Below, in pieces: positions 1-6,878 of a DNA stretch of 34,887 nucleotides. The notes beneath the pieces are model-generated. The model did no database searches. It worked only from the letters and a program-made list of their open reading frames with translations, and was not told where the DNA came from. Numbering within the stretch: position 1 is the stretch's first letter; each line of letters starts with the position of its first letter. Both the position numbers and the translations under genes were made by a program. The stretch lies in assembly GCA_001778375.1 (NCBI GenBank), contig MFGV01000027.1:1-34887 (forward strand). Reading direction: 5' to 3'. The DNA is from Candidatus Firestonebacteria bacterium RIFOXYD2_FULL_39_29. Lineage in GTDB: Bacteria; Oederibacteriota; D2-FULL-39-29.

Positions 1-124
1 AATTATTAACACGGGTCACAAAAGAATAAAATCCTTGATTTTTCAGTGCAAAAGTTATGGCTTAATTTGCTTGTTGCGGAATCGCTGGGAAGTGGCGAGT
101 TAACTGGCTTTCAAGGAGGTATTC

Positions 125-133
125 TGTTATAAT
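125..133 (+). promoter_or_regulatory. Extended -10 promoter for the tRNA gene
   Basis: A TG-n-TATAAT extended -10 element (TG at 125-126, TATAAT at 128-133) lies 36 bp before the tRNA. Only a weak -35 (TGGCTT, 105-110) sits 17 bp upstream, as is common for extended -10 promoters. The expected start is near 140, leaving a short 5' leader. Nothing else can be supported in bases 1-124. Confidence 0.55.
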
Positions 134-169
134 TATAAAACTAGTTTGCTCCGCTAAAAACAATTCTTC

Positions 170-254
170 GGAGGGTTAGTATAACGGTAATGCAGCAGTT
201 TACTAAACTGCCATCCGAAAGGATTTACAGGTTCGAATCCTGTACCCTCCGCCA
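170..254 (+). tRNA. tRNA with anticodon ACT (Ser-like, encoded CCA)
   Basis: The cloverleaf can be folded by hand. The acceptor stem is 7 bp (170-176 with 244-250). The D stem is 4 bp (179-182 with 190-193) and its loop carries GG. The anticodon stem is 5 bp (195-199 with 207-211). The variable arm is 15 nt with its own 4-bp stem and a GAAA loop. The T stem is 5 bp with a canonical TTCGAAT loop. The discriminator is G and CCA is encoded at 252-254. The 7-nt anticodon loop TTACTAA gives T33 followed by ACT, which would read the serine codon AGU. The long variable arm and G73 also fit serine. Bacteria normally use GCT for AGY codons, so A34 is unexpected. The variable arm is short for tRNA-Ser. 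It could be a variant, a selfish or pseudo-tRNA, or a one-base sequence error. Confidence 0.85.
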
Positions 255-306
255 TTAACCCGAGTAATGCGGAGAACGTCTTTGTCCTTTTGTCCGGAGA
301 TTCCTA

Positions 307-334
307 TTGACACTTGACATAAAATAAGTATAAT
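307..334 (+). promoter_or_regulatory. Consensus sigma70-type promoter
   Basis: A perfect TTGACA (307-312) is followed after 16 bp by a perfect TATAAT (329-334). A second TTGACA (314-319) and a second TATAAT (334-339) overlap them. The predicted start is about 341. No plus-strand reading frame with a ribosome site follows; instead two hairpins and a T-run follow, so it probably serves a small RNA. Confidence 0.7.
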
Positions 335-340
335 ATAATG

Positions 341-405
341 TAGGTACTGAGAAATCAGTCCAAGATAACCAATGCTTAGGGGCTCGCTCTGCGAGTCCCT
401 TTTGC
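341..405 (+). ncRNA. Putative small RNA of about 65 nt
   Basis: This is a complete transcription unit without an ORF. It starts just after the consensus promoter at 307-334, forms a perfect 5-bp stem with a GAAA tetraloop (346-359), continues through about 19 nt of unpaired sequence (360-378) and ends in a GC-rich hairpin plus T-run (379-403). The structure is seen directly; the RNA is inferred. No known small RNA family was recognised. It ends 4 bp from the stop codon of the convergent NYN gene, so it could influence that gene's 3' end by transcriptional interference or antisense read-through. Confidence 0.5.
379..403 (+). terminator. Rho-independent terminator of the small RNA
   Basis: A 9-bp stem (379-387 with 391-399, one G-T pair, 3-nt loop) is followed by TTTT in the plus direction. 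Read on the minus strand there is no T-run after the hairpin, so it terminates plus-strand transcription rather than the NYN gene. Confidence 0.65.
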
Positions 406-406
406 T

Positions 407-1159
407 TTATACGCCATTTATTTTTATTTGCTTTTTCCAGCATATGAATTCTTTTATTTTTTGTATGTCGAAGACAATAAGTCCATCAGACTTAAGTTCA
501 TTTAATTCCTTTGAAACTTTACCTGACGTTGCAAATAGAATAACTTTTTTCCCTTCGCTTAACAACTTTTTCAAAGGATCATAAAAATCACTATCTCCAC
601 TCCATAATACAAATATTTCCGCATTTTGATCATTATAATCCATTAACATATCAATACCAATTTCAACATCAAAATTACATTTCTTTGCTTCTACGGATAA
701 TTTTCCCAGTCTGTTTATGTTAGACAATACTGCGTTCAGATATTTTATATTATCTATGTTAAGCTCACCAAGAAGTTGCGGCTTGATAAATTGCTTCAAT
801 ATTTCCGGTGATTCTCTAGATATGCTTGAAACGTCTATCGAATGATACATAATTTTCACAGGTTTTGTTTTAACAATTAACCCATCCTGTTTAAACTCCC
901 TTATAGAATCTTCAGACTTGATATCGCCTATCAGTGTTCCACAATAAATTGCAATTTTTTTAACTGTATCGAAAGAATCAAGAAATTGCTTAAGTCTTTT
1001 TACATCAACATTCCACTGCAACCTATCCTGCCAGTGCAAAACATTGGCAAAGTCAATATAGACATTAACCGGCTTATCAAGTAATTGCTCTAATTCAATT
1101 ATTCTGTTTTGTTTTAGACCTGCTATTTTTTCTATTCTTTCTGTTTTAGGTGTAAACAT
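407..1159 (-). CDS. NYN (LabA/DUF88-type) nuclease-domain protein
   Basis: A 250-residue protein with the PIN-like NYN fold, a family of metal-dependent RNases or RNA-processing factors. The acidic active-site set is visible: Asp36 in YIDFANV (residues 34-40), Asp164 and Glu166 in FDVEIGIDML, and Asp189/Asp191 in SGDSDF (187-192). It looks full length and cytosolic, without a signal peptide. The ATG is preceded by GAGGAG about 10 nt upstream. It has its own promoter (1226-1253) and is not in the operon to its right. It converges on the putative small RNA at 341-405. The exact RNA substrate cannot be told; many NYN proteins of this type have no known target. Confidence 0.8.
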   Translation of the reverse strand: MFTPKTERIEKIAGLKQNRIIELEQLLDKPVNVYIDFANVLHWQDRLQWNVDVKRLKQFLDSFDTVKKIAIYCGTLIGDIKSEDSIREFKQDGLIVKTKPVKIMYHSIDVSSISRESPEILKQFIKPQLLGELNIDNIKYLNAVLSNINRLGKLSVEAKKCNFDVEIGIDMLMDYNDQNAEIFVLWSGDSDFYDPLKKLLSEGKKVILFATSGKVSKELNELKSDGLIVFDIQKIKEFICWKKQIKINGV

Positions 1160-1225
1160 ATAATTTTACTCCTCAAGCATCCAGTCTTATCTTTCACCCC
1201 TGTAAATATTTTACTTAGTTTAATT

Positions 1226-1253
1226 ATTATACATCAATTAAAAACTATTTCAA
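1226..1253 (-). promoter_or_regulatory. Promoter of the NYN gene
   Basis: On the minus strand, TTGAAA (1253-1248) and a perfect TATAAT (1231-1226) are separated by 16 bp. The expected start is near 1219, giving a leader of about 60 nt that ends in a GAGGAG ribosome site. Confidence 0.6.
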
Positions 1254-1516
1254 GTATTTGTTGCGCTAATACCACAGTTCTGCATTTTTTCCGGTGACGA
1301 CACGGTGATAAAAACAGGACTAAAAGTTCTGAGGCAGATCCGTCTCAAGCGGAAATCGAGCTACAACTAATTGTAGGGTAAATTTTATTTTTTTAATTAT
1401 GGACACAGTCTGTCACACCCGGGATTTTCTTCGGCATAACGTCATAAAGCTCTAATTTGAATAGTTCTACTTCGTTTTTAGAGTTAATATTAAGATTTCA
1501 TTGCAGAAAAAGCTTT
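1254..1516. other. Gene-free stretch between NYN gene and wecA-like gene
   Basis: No ORF with a start and ribosome site is seen. It contains a perfect small palindrome with arms CTACAA/TTGTAG near 1365-1380 followed by a T-rich run on the plus strand, a direct repeat of CGGTGA near 1290, and a short imperfect palindrome around GACACAGTCTGTC (about 1402-1415). None is a convincing terminator for the large minus-strand block that ends at 1517. Confidence 0.4.
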
Positions 1517-2527
1517 TTACGACAACGCTACCGCTAATCCGGCGAAAACTATAGCTACAGCATAGAGGAGAAGAACTGCTTGTTTTTGGGAGAGGCCAAA
1601 GGCCAGAAGTCTGTGATGAAGATGTTTTTTATCTGCCTGGGAAAGAGGGGTTTGATTCTTCCATCTTCGATAGACGGCAAAAACTATATCGAAGATCGGA
1701 ACCGTAAGGATAAGCGCGGGAGTAAAGAGTGTAATTGCCGTGACACCTTTAAATGAACCGATGATTGACATTGAGGCCAGCATAAGTCCCAGAAACATCG
1801 AGCCGCCGTCACCCATAAAGACTCTGGCGGGATTAAAATTAAATCTCAGGAATCCAAGGACCGAACCGGCAAGAACAATTGAAATTACTGAGATGAAAAA
1901 GGAAACTTTACCCGCAATGTAAAAACCTGAACTTGGTGGTTTAAAATACGATACACAAAAGAAGGCTACACAGCCTATAAAAGCAATCCCCCCCGCCAGG
2001 CCGTCAATTCCGTCAATAAAATTCATAGAGTTAATTAGAGCTACTATCCAGATTAATGTAATAATGACGGAGATTATAAGCGGAAATTGCAGATACTTAT
2101 TCCAGAAAGGTATTGTAACTCCCATTATTCTTACGCCAAAATAAATTACAACAAGCGCTACCACCGCCTGTCCCAGAAGCTTTACTTTTGGAGGAAGTCC
2201 CCATTTATCATCAACAAGTCCTACGCCGACCAATATTGTACTGCCAATAAAGAGTCCGAGGAGTTTTCCGGCAAGCAAGCCTGAATTTAAACGGAGCGCA
2301 GGACCAAAGAGGCCGCTAAACATATTATATACCAGGAGAGTCAGGAAAAAAGCTCCGTAAATACCGACACCGCCCCAGAGAGGTATTAAACTGCGGTGGA
2401 CTTTTCTATGAGAGGGTTTGTCAACTGCATCATATTTTACTGCCAGCTTCATGACCTGTTTGGTTATCAGAATCCCAAGCAGCGCGCTAAAAATAAACAA
2501 CGCCCAATACTTGGCGTCTATGTGCAT
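1517..2527 (-). CDS. Glycosyltransferase family 4 (WecA/TagO/MraY-type), polyprenyl-phosphate sugar-1-P transferase
   Basis: A 336-residue polytopic membrane protein, about ten hydrophobic segments. It transfers a HexNAc-1-phosphate from UDP-sugar to undecaprenyl phosphate, the first step of a lipid-linked glycan. Family motifs are in order: KPSHRKVHR (37-45), the VDD aspartates (105-107), NFIDGIDGL (169-177), MGDGGS (238-243) and the cytosolic His loop HLHHR (302-306). The HLHHR loop is typical of WecA/TagO rather than MraY. Length is normal. Its ATG lies inside the 3' end of the dCMP deaminase gene (10-bp overlap), so translation is probably coupled. It is the last gene of the large co-directional block. 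The sugar (GlcNAc or other) cannot be decided from sequence. Confidence 0.9.
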   Translation of the reverse strand: MHIDAKYWALFIFSALLGILITKQVMKLAVKYDAVDKPSHRKVHRSLIPLWGGVGIYGAFFLTLLVYNMFSGLFGPALRLNSGLLAGKLLGLFIGSTILVGVGLVDDKWGLPPKVKLLGQAVVALVVIYFGVRIMGVTIPFWNKYLQFPLIISVIITLIWIVALINSMNFIDGIDGLAGGIAFIGCVAFFCVSYFKPPSSGFYIAGKVSFFISVISIVLAGSVLGFLRFNFNPARVFMGDGGSMFLGLMLASMSIIGSFKGVTAITLFTPALILTVPIFDIVFAVYRRWKNQTPLSQADKKHLHHRLLAFGLSQKQAVLLLYAVAIVFAGLAVALS

Positions 2528-3009
2528 TTAAACCTTGTAAGTTTTATCCCGGCTTCCTTTAATATTTTAAGAGCCAGTTTATCGGGATAATCACCTTCAT
2601 AAATAACCTCAGTAACCCCCGCATTTATTATCATTTTTGCACAAGTAACACAGGGTTGAGTAGTACAATATAACACCGAATCTTTCATTGAATTACCAAA
2701 TCTCGCAGCCTGCAAAATAGCATTCTGTTCACCATGCAAACCCCTGCAGATCTCCTGCCTCTGTCCTGAAGGTACTCCCATCTTCTCTCTTAAGCAGCCA
2801 ACTTCGGTACAATGTCTGACGCCTGAAGGTGTTCCGTTATACCCTGTACTCAGTATCCTTTTTTCCTTAACCACTACCGCGCCCACTTTCCGCCTGGTAC
2901 AAGTGGAACGGGTAGCAATGAGATGCGCAACCTGCATAAAATACTGATCCCAGCTCGGGCGCTTATGTAAAGTCTTCTTATTCATTTTATCCCCTGTTTT
3001 CTTTAACAT
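2518..3009 (-). CDS. dCMP deaminase / ComEB-like zinc cytidine deaminase
   Basis: 163 residues with the zinc-dependent deaminase fold: YNGTPSG (57-63) for substrate, His92-Gly-Glu94 (zinc ligand and proton shuttle) and Pro119-Cys120-x-x-Cys123 (zinc ligands). It deaminates dCMP to dUMP for dTTP synthesis; ComEB of Firmicutes is the same family. Two starts are possible: ATG at 3009 with AAGGAA a few bases upstream, or the in-frame ATG nine codons later (2985) preceded by GGGG; both keep the domain intact. It overlaps the downstream transferase gene by 10 bp. Sitting near glyA fits one-carbon and thymidylate metabolism, but this is also a common housekeeping arrangement. Confidence 0.9.
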   Translation of the reverse strand: MLKKTGDKMNKKTLHKRPSWDQYFMQVAHLIATRSTCTRRKVGAVVVKEKRILSTGYNGTPSGVRHCTEVGCLREKMGVPSGQRQEICRGLHGEQNAILQAARFGNSMKDSVLYCTTQPCVTCAKMIINAGVTEVIYEGDYPDKLALKILKEAGIKLTRFKCT

Positions 3010-3038
3010 TTATTCCTTTTAGTAAGATTGCGCCCTAA

Positions 3039-3085
3039 GTTTGTAAAGTCAGTAAGGTTATAAAGTTTTATACTAAGGTGTTATA
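3039..3085 (-). repeat. Period-9 degenerate array between comEB-like gene and glyA
   Basis: Units GTTTGTAAA, GTCAGTAAG and GTTATAAAG follow one another from 3039, then fade out. They face an opposite-strand array of the same unit at 3201-3237, so the 3010-3243 gap carries an inverted pair with about 115 bp between the arms. Confidence 0.6.
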
Positions 3086-3138
3086 ATCTATCAACCTCGA
3101 GGTTTTAATTAATAAAATGCCACCCCTAAAAATAACCT

Positions 3139-3207
3139 TATCTCGCTATGTCAACAGATGTTAACATCTATATATCCTACAATATCGAGAAAAGCTTTGC
3201 TTACAAA
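3139..3207. repeat. Dispersed repeat, copy 1 (partner at 22761-22825)
   Basis: About 65 bp matching 22761-22825 with one 1-base gap. Strongest shared blocks are CTATGTCAAC, ACATCTAT and CTTTGCTTAC. The core can form a short hairpin around its ATGT/ACAT arms. It has no coding capacity. Both copies sit beside period-9 arrays. Confidence 0.6.
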
Positions 3208-3237
3208 CCTTATGAACTTTAAAAACCTTACAAACTG
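3201..3237 (+). repeat. Period-9 array, inverted partner, abutting glyA stop
   Basis: On the minus strand, directly after the glyA stop, four 9-bp units fit: GTTTGTAAG, GTTTTTAAA, GTTCATAAG and GTTTGTAAG. The consensus is the same as at 4519-4625. Confidence 0.6.
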
Positions 3238-3243
3238 TTTTCG

Positions 3244-4497
3244 TTATATCTTCACCGGGAATTTTTTACAGAGCTGCTTTACTTTGCCTGCAACTTCTTT
3301 ATGGACTTTTGGACTCTTAATATTTTTAAGCACTCTATCTATAAGCTCGGCTATTTCAGGCATTTGTCCTTCCTTCATTCCCCTGGTTGTTATCGCAGGG
3401 GTCCCTATCCTTATTCCGCTGGTATGCCAGACATTCATAGTGTCATAAGGAATACCATTCTTATTAATCGTAATTCCTGAATCATCCAATACCAGGGCCG
3501 CATCTCTTCCCGTAATATTCAGACCACGAAGATCCACAAGCATAAGATGATTATCCGTGCCTCCGGTGACAAGCTTAAAACCCCGCTTTACAAGCTCTGC
3601 CGCGAGCACTTTTGCATTTTTCACAACCTGCTGCTGGTATTTTCTGAATTCTGGAGTCATAGCCTGCTTAAAACAGACAGCCTTTGCCGCGATAACATGA
3701 ACAAGCGGACCTCCCTGAATTCCGGGAAACACTGCTGAGTCAATCTTCTTTGCAAATTCCTTTCTGCTGATGATAAACCCGCCCCTCGGTCCGGAAAGAG
3801 TTTTATGTGTGGTACCTGTAACAAAATCCGCGTAAGGAGAGGCATCCGGATGTACTTTACCGGCTATCAGCCCGGCAATGTGCGCAATATCTGCCATAAA
3901 ATAAGCTCCTGCCTCCGCAGCAATATCTTTAAACTTTTTGAAATCAATTATCCTCGGATAGGCCGAAGCTCCCGCGATTATTAACTTTGGACGGTGTTTC
4001 AATGCGAGCTGTCTGATTTCATCGTAATCCAGCAGATTTGTATCCCTGTTTACGCCATAGGAAACAATTTTATAGGTCTTTCCCGATATATTAGCCGGAG
4101 CACCGTGTGTTAAATGTCCGCCACAGGACAGATCCATTCCCATAACAACATCACCCGCTTGTAAAACAGCAATGAAAACAGCAAGATTAGCAGAGGAGCC
4201 GGAATGCGGCTGAACATTAACATGTTCCGCGTTAAAGAGTTTTTGCATCCGGTCAATCGCCAGTTGTTCTATCTCACTGGCATATTGGCAACCTTCATAA
4301 AACTTTTTATACGGATACCCTTCAGCATACTTATTAGTAAGAACAGACCCTTGCGCCGCCATTACAGCCTTACTGGCGTAATTTTCAGAAGCAATCATCT
4401 GAAGTTTAGTATTTTCTCTTTTAAACTCCTCTATGATCAACTTTTCCAATACAGGATCTTCTTTCTTTAATACATCGCCAAAATAACCTTTGAACAT
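3244..4497 (-). CDS. glyA: Serine hydroxymethyltransferase
   Basis: 417 residues, the usual SHMT length. It is a PLP enzyme interconverting serine plus tetrahydrofolate and glycine plus 5,10-methylene-THF, the main source of one-carbon units for purines and dTMP. Visible family features are the [10 protein letters not shown] cofactor-binding segment (98-107), DIAHIAGLI (203-211) with the PLP-contacting Asp and His, and the Schiff-base Lys232 in [12 protein letters not shown] (229-240). The ATG has GGAGG 7-9 nt upstream. The neighbouring rpiB, ywlE and sua5 genes reproduce the B. subtilis ywlC-ywlE-ywlF-glyA order. Between glyA and rpiB lies an inverted pair of period-9 arrays. Confidence 0.97.
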   Translation of the reverse strand: MFKGYFGDVLKKEDPVLEKLIIEEFKRENTKLQMIASENYASKAVMAAQGSVLTNKYAEGYPYKKFYEGCQYASEIEQLAIDRMQKLFNAEHVNVQPHSGSSANLAVFIAVLQAGDVVMGMDLSCGGHLTHGAPANISGKTYKIVSYGVNRDTNLLDYDEIRQLALKHRPKLIIAGASAYPRIIDFKKFKDIAAEAGAYFMADIAHIAGLIAGKVHPDASPYADFVTGTTHKTLSGPRGGFIISRKEFAKKIDSAVFPGIQGGPLVHVIAAKAVCFKQAMTPEFRKYQQQVVKNAKVLAAELVKRGFKLVTGGTDNHLMLVDLRGLNITGRDAALVLDDSGITINKNGIPYDTMNVWHTSGIRIGTPAITTRGMKEGQMPEIAELIDRVLKNIKSPKVHKEVAGKVKQLCKKFPVKI

Positions 4498-4518
4498 GCT
4501 TTTGCCTCCGGCAAAAAA

Positions 4519-4625
4519 GTTTTTAAAGTTTATAAAGTTTTTAAGGTTTGTAACGTAAAAGATCTTTTTTCCATTTATTATTCTCAGACCTTATAAACCT
4601 TACAAACTTTATGAACCTTACAAAC
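4519..4625. repeat. Inverted pair of exact period-9 arrays between glyA and rpiB
   Basis: Left arm 4519-4554 is exactly four 9-mers: GTTTTTAAA, GTTTATAAA, GTTTTTAAG, GTTTGTAAC. Right arm 4590-4625, read on the other strand, is four more: GTTTGTAAG, GTTCATAAA, GTTTGTAAG, GTTTATAAG. A 35-nt spacer separates them, so a long imperfect hairpin is possible in the rpiB-glyA transcript. The last right-arm unit contains the rpiB stop codon (TAA at 4618-4620), so the array has invaded the end of the gene. This is the clearest example in the window. Confidence 0.8.
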
Positions 4626-5061
4626 CGTCTTCAATTTTCGTTATTTTATCCAATCTATCCTGATGTCTTCCGCCTTCGAAGGCGGTATTAAGGAACTTCT
4701 TAAGTATCTCCAGAGCAAGCCCTTTCCCGACAACACGGCCTCCCATCACCAGAATATTAGCATTATTGTGTTTCCTTGCCATTTCGGCAAGATACAGATC
4801 GTTACAGAGCGCAGCGCGTATACCTTTCACCTTATTGGCAGCAATAGACATCCCGAGACCCGTACCGCAAAAGAGTATTCCATAATCTGCTCTCTTCGCC
4901 TTTACTTCCCCGGCTACCTTTATTGCATAATCCGGATAGTCAACGCTTTTTTCAGAACTAGCGCCAACATCGTTTACAGAATAACCCATTTTCCCTAATT
5001 CCGCTTTGATATATTCCTTAAGCTCAAAAGATGCATGATCACTGCCAAGAACTATCATCAT
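4618..5061 (-). CDS. rpiB: Ribose-5-phosphate isomerase B
   Basis: 147 residues from the chosen start. It interconverts ribose-5-P and ribulose-5-P in the pentose phosphate pathway (RpiB/LacAB family). Visible: GSDHA (6-10) at the N terminus, catalytic Cys65 in FCGTGLGMSIAANK, and His98-Asn99-Asn100 in HNNANIL. A longer frame opens at 5112, but its first 17 residues do not match the family and would overlap the upstream gene. GAGGAT sits 5 nt before the ATG at 5061, so that start is preferred. The stop codon lies within a period-9 repeat unit. The isomerase feeds PRPP and purine synthesis, in line with purE and glyA nearby. Confidence 0.95.
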   Translation of the reverse strand: MMIVLGSDHASFELKEYIKAELGKMGYSVNDVGASSEKSVDYPDYAIKVAGEVKAKRADYGILFCGTGLGMSIAANKVKGIRAALCNDLYLAEMARKHNNANILVMGGRVVGKGLALEILKKFLNTAFEGGRHQDRLDKITKIEDGL

Positions 5062-5077
5062 TGTATCCTCACTTTCT

Positions 5078-5506
5078 TTAGAGTTTTGATAAAATGTGTT
5101 TATCCACAGCACTAATAATCATATCCAGACTATCCCTATATTCTTCCAAAGTCAAGCCAATAGGATCAGGCACACTTTTGTCTGCCAGCAGTTCAACTTT
5201 ATCTTTCACGGAAATAAAATTTAAACCCAAGATCTCCAAATGGTTCCTTGCTAAGGCATATATCTTATCCGCCTCTGCCGCTATTTCCCCGGTTAGTAAT
5301 CTCGAAACATGAGCAGAAGCATCAATCCCTATCTCTTCCAGAACTGCCAAAGCCCCCTGCGAAGCCGGCATACCGTCAATCGTTGCGACACCTGCCGAAC
5401 TCACCGTTATGCCGCTGATACCAAGATCATCAAGCTTTGATCTTGTATAGTACTCCGCCATTACACTTCTGCAGGTATTTCCGGTACAAACAAAAAGTAT
5501 TTTCAT
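5078..5506 (-). CDS. ywlE: Low-molecular-weight phosphatase, YwlE (protein-arginine phosphatase) type
   Basis: 142 residues of the LMW-PTP/arsenate reductase fold. The P-loop is Cys7-Thr-Gly-Asn-Thr11-Cys-Arg13-Ser and the general-acid loop is VPDPIG. In the YwlE subfamily a threonine in the fifth P-loop position, where tyrosine phosphatases have isoleucine, confers phospho-arginine selectivity; Thr11 is present here. Location next to sua5 and rpiB matches B. subtilis ywlC-ywlE-ywlF. Its ATG overlaps the sua5 stop (TAATG), so translation is coupled. The matching arginine kinase (McsB) is not in this window, so the arginine assignment is by residue and synteny only; a plain tyrosine phosphatase is the alternative. 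Confidence 0.85.
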   Translation of the reverse strand: MKILFVCTGNTCRSVMAEYYTRSKLDDLGISGITVSSAGVATIDGMPASQGALAVLEEIGIDASAHVSRLLTGEIAAEADKIYALARNHLEILGLNFISVKDKVELLADKSVPDPIGLTLEEYRDSLDMIISAVDKHILSKL

Positions 5507-6144
5507 TATTCACAAATCCCGGGGACAATTTCTTCAAGCTGCTTCTTTTTAATAACTCCCTGTCTGAATATTGAGGGATGATCTCCGGTTACATCCACAA
5601 TAGTGGAAACCCCGGGGGATTTCTTAATATCTCCCTCCAGTATATAGTCAAGCTCACTACCCAGTTCACGCTCCACATCCGCCGCATTAGTCAGGTCTTT
5701 CTTTCCCGATATATTCGCGCTTGTTACCGCAAGCGGCTCTTTAACTTTTTTCAATATTTCCATAACTATTTTATTATCCGGCATTCTCACACCGATAGTA
5801 TCCAGACCTGCGGTAACGCCCTGAGATAAGTTTTCTCCCGCAGAAAATATTATAGTAAGCGCGCCCGGCCAGAACTTCTCCATAAGGTCAATTCCAAAAG
5901 GCGGCAATTCTTCGACAAAATCTTCAACATCATGAGGATCTTTTACAAAGATAATAAGAGGTTTATTCTTAGGTCTTTTCTTAATGCTGTATATTTTCTC
6001 TATAGCAGAAGGAATTTTCATCATAGCGGCAATGCCATAGACAGTATCCGTAGGAATAGCTGCCACTTTCCCTGCTTTAAGTTCCGCCGCAAGAAAATCA
6101 AGCTGATCGACTTTCAATATTTTTCCGGAAGCACCATATTCCAT
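5506..6144 (-). CDS. ywlC: Threonylcarbamoyl-AMP synthase (Sua5/YrdC/YwlC)
   Basis: 212 residues. It makes threonylcarbamoyl-AMP from threonine, bicarbonate and ATP for the universal t6A37 modification of ANN-decoding tRNAs. Motifs: PTDTVYGI (31-38), KKRPKNKPL (nucleotide-binding basic stretch), FWPGALT, VRMPDN and TSANISG. It is the short YrdC-only form, without the C-terminal Sua5 domain. The ATG is preceded by AAGGT. It starts 1 bp after the purE stop and shares the base A of TAATG with the following phosphatase gene. Confidence 0.94.
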   Translation of the reverse strand: MEYGASGKILKVDQLDFLAAELKAGKVAAIPTDTVYGIAAMMKIPSAIEKIYSIKKRPKNKPLIIFVKDPHDVEDFVEELPPFGIDLMEKFWPGALTIIFSAGENLSQGVTAGLDTIGVRMPDNKIVMEILKKVKEPLAVTSANISGKKDLTNAADVERELGSELDYILEGDIKKSPGVSTIVDVTGDHPSIFRQGVIKKKQLEEIVPGICE

Positions 6145-6145
6145 T

Positions 6146-6676
6146 TTACCTTCTCTGTTCTTCTAAATATTTTTTAAAGCCTTTCACTTTTAATTTTGCG
6201 GATTTTTTTAAAATGCCGTCATACATCTCTTTCCTGTAGGTCTTAAGGAAAGCTTTTAATCTTTTATCTGAAATCGCTAATATCTCTACGGCAAGTATAG
6301 CCGCATTAAGAGCACCCGGTTTTCCTATCGCTACCGTCGCAACAGGAATACCCCCCGGCATCTGAACAATAGAATAGAGAGCATCAGCCCCCTTTAAAGC
6401 TGAGCTGTCTATAGGAATACCAATAACAGGTACGGTAGTTTCAGCAGCTACAACCCCGGGGAGAGCCGCCGCCATTCCGGCCGCCGCAATAAATACTTTA
6501 GTCCCGCTTTTTTCTTTTGCTCTGATTGTTTTTTGAAGAAAAGGAAGAGCCCTGTGAGCGCTCGCAATAATAATGTCATAGGAAACCCCCGCCTTTTCAA
6601 GCAGATTAACCCCGCCTTCCAGAACAGAAAGGTCAGAATCACTCCCAAGAATTATAGTAACCAGCTCTTTTTTCAT
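6146..6676 (-). CDS. purE: N5-carboxyaminoimidazole ribonucleotide mutase (PurE class I), one conserved His replaced
   Basis: 176 residues; the enzyme rearranges N5-CAIR to CAIR in purine synthesis. Visible: GSDSD (11-15), SAHR (39-42) with the catalytic His41, and the class I C-terminal signature SIVQMPGGIPVATVAIGK. In most class I PurE proteins the loop after SAHR reads AAHLPG; here it reads AAALPG, so the His usually there (His59 in E. coli) is Ala71. Activity may still be retained, since His41 is kept. The ATG has a purine-rich GGGGG/AGGA leader. The partner purK is not in this window. It begins the purE-sua5-ywlE-rpiB-glyA run. Confidence 0.9.
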   Translation of the reverse strand: MKKELVTIILGSDSDLSVLEGGVNLLEKAGVSYDIIIASAHRALPFLQKTIRAKEKSGTKVFIAAAGMAAALPGVVAAETTVPVIGIPIDSSALKGADALYSIVQMPGGIPVATVAIGKPGALNAAILAVEILAISDKRLKAFLKTYRKEMYDGILKKSAKLKVKGFKKYLEEQRR

Positions 6677-6878
6677 ATCCTACCCCCAAAAATAATGCAT
6701 CAATATTACAAAGCAATTTTACCAGATACAGGCTCGAAATCCAAGTAAGAAATACATAAATTCAATTAATTCTGATAAAATCAGAAATTTAAGGAGTATT
6801 TCGAGCTGATGACACAGATTAAACTGAGATATCACAGATAAAATCAAGAAAATATTTTCTTATACATTATGAACCTTA
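6677..6878. other. Intergenic region between smc and purE with nested hairpins
   Basis: A perfect 7-bp hairpin with a 3-nt AAA loop (6770-6786) sits inside a wider 8-bp inverted repeat (CTCGAAAT near 6733-6740, ATTTCGAG near 6798-6805). To its right the words ACAGATTAAACTGAG and ATATCACAGAT resemble the repeated words upstream of atpG (15373-15556). No gene is seen. Confidence 0.45.

Noticed and set aside
170-254. Amber suppressor (CTA) or pyrrolysine tRNA
   Set aside because: With T33 placed correctly in the 7-nt loop the triplet is ACT, not CTA; the variable arm and T-loop are of ordinary bacterial class II type.
379-403. Terminator for the minus-strand NYN gene
   Set aside because: No T-run follows the hairpin on the minus strand, while TTTT follows on the plus strand.
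4519-4625. CRISPR array
   Set aside because: Units of 9 bp with no spacers and degenerate sequence; no cas genes in the window.
4618-5112. Longer rpiB start at 5112
   Set aside because: The extra 17 residues do not match the family and overlap the upstream phosphatase gene; GAGGAT precedes the ATG at 5061.
6679-6878. Riboswitch in front of purE
   Set aside because: The region upstream of purE has only a short hairpin and repeat words; no purine or PRPP riboswitch core could be folded.
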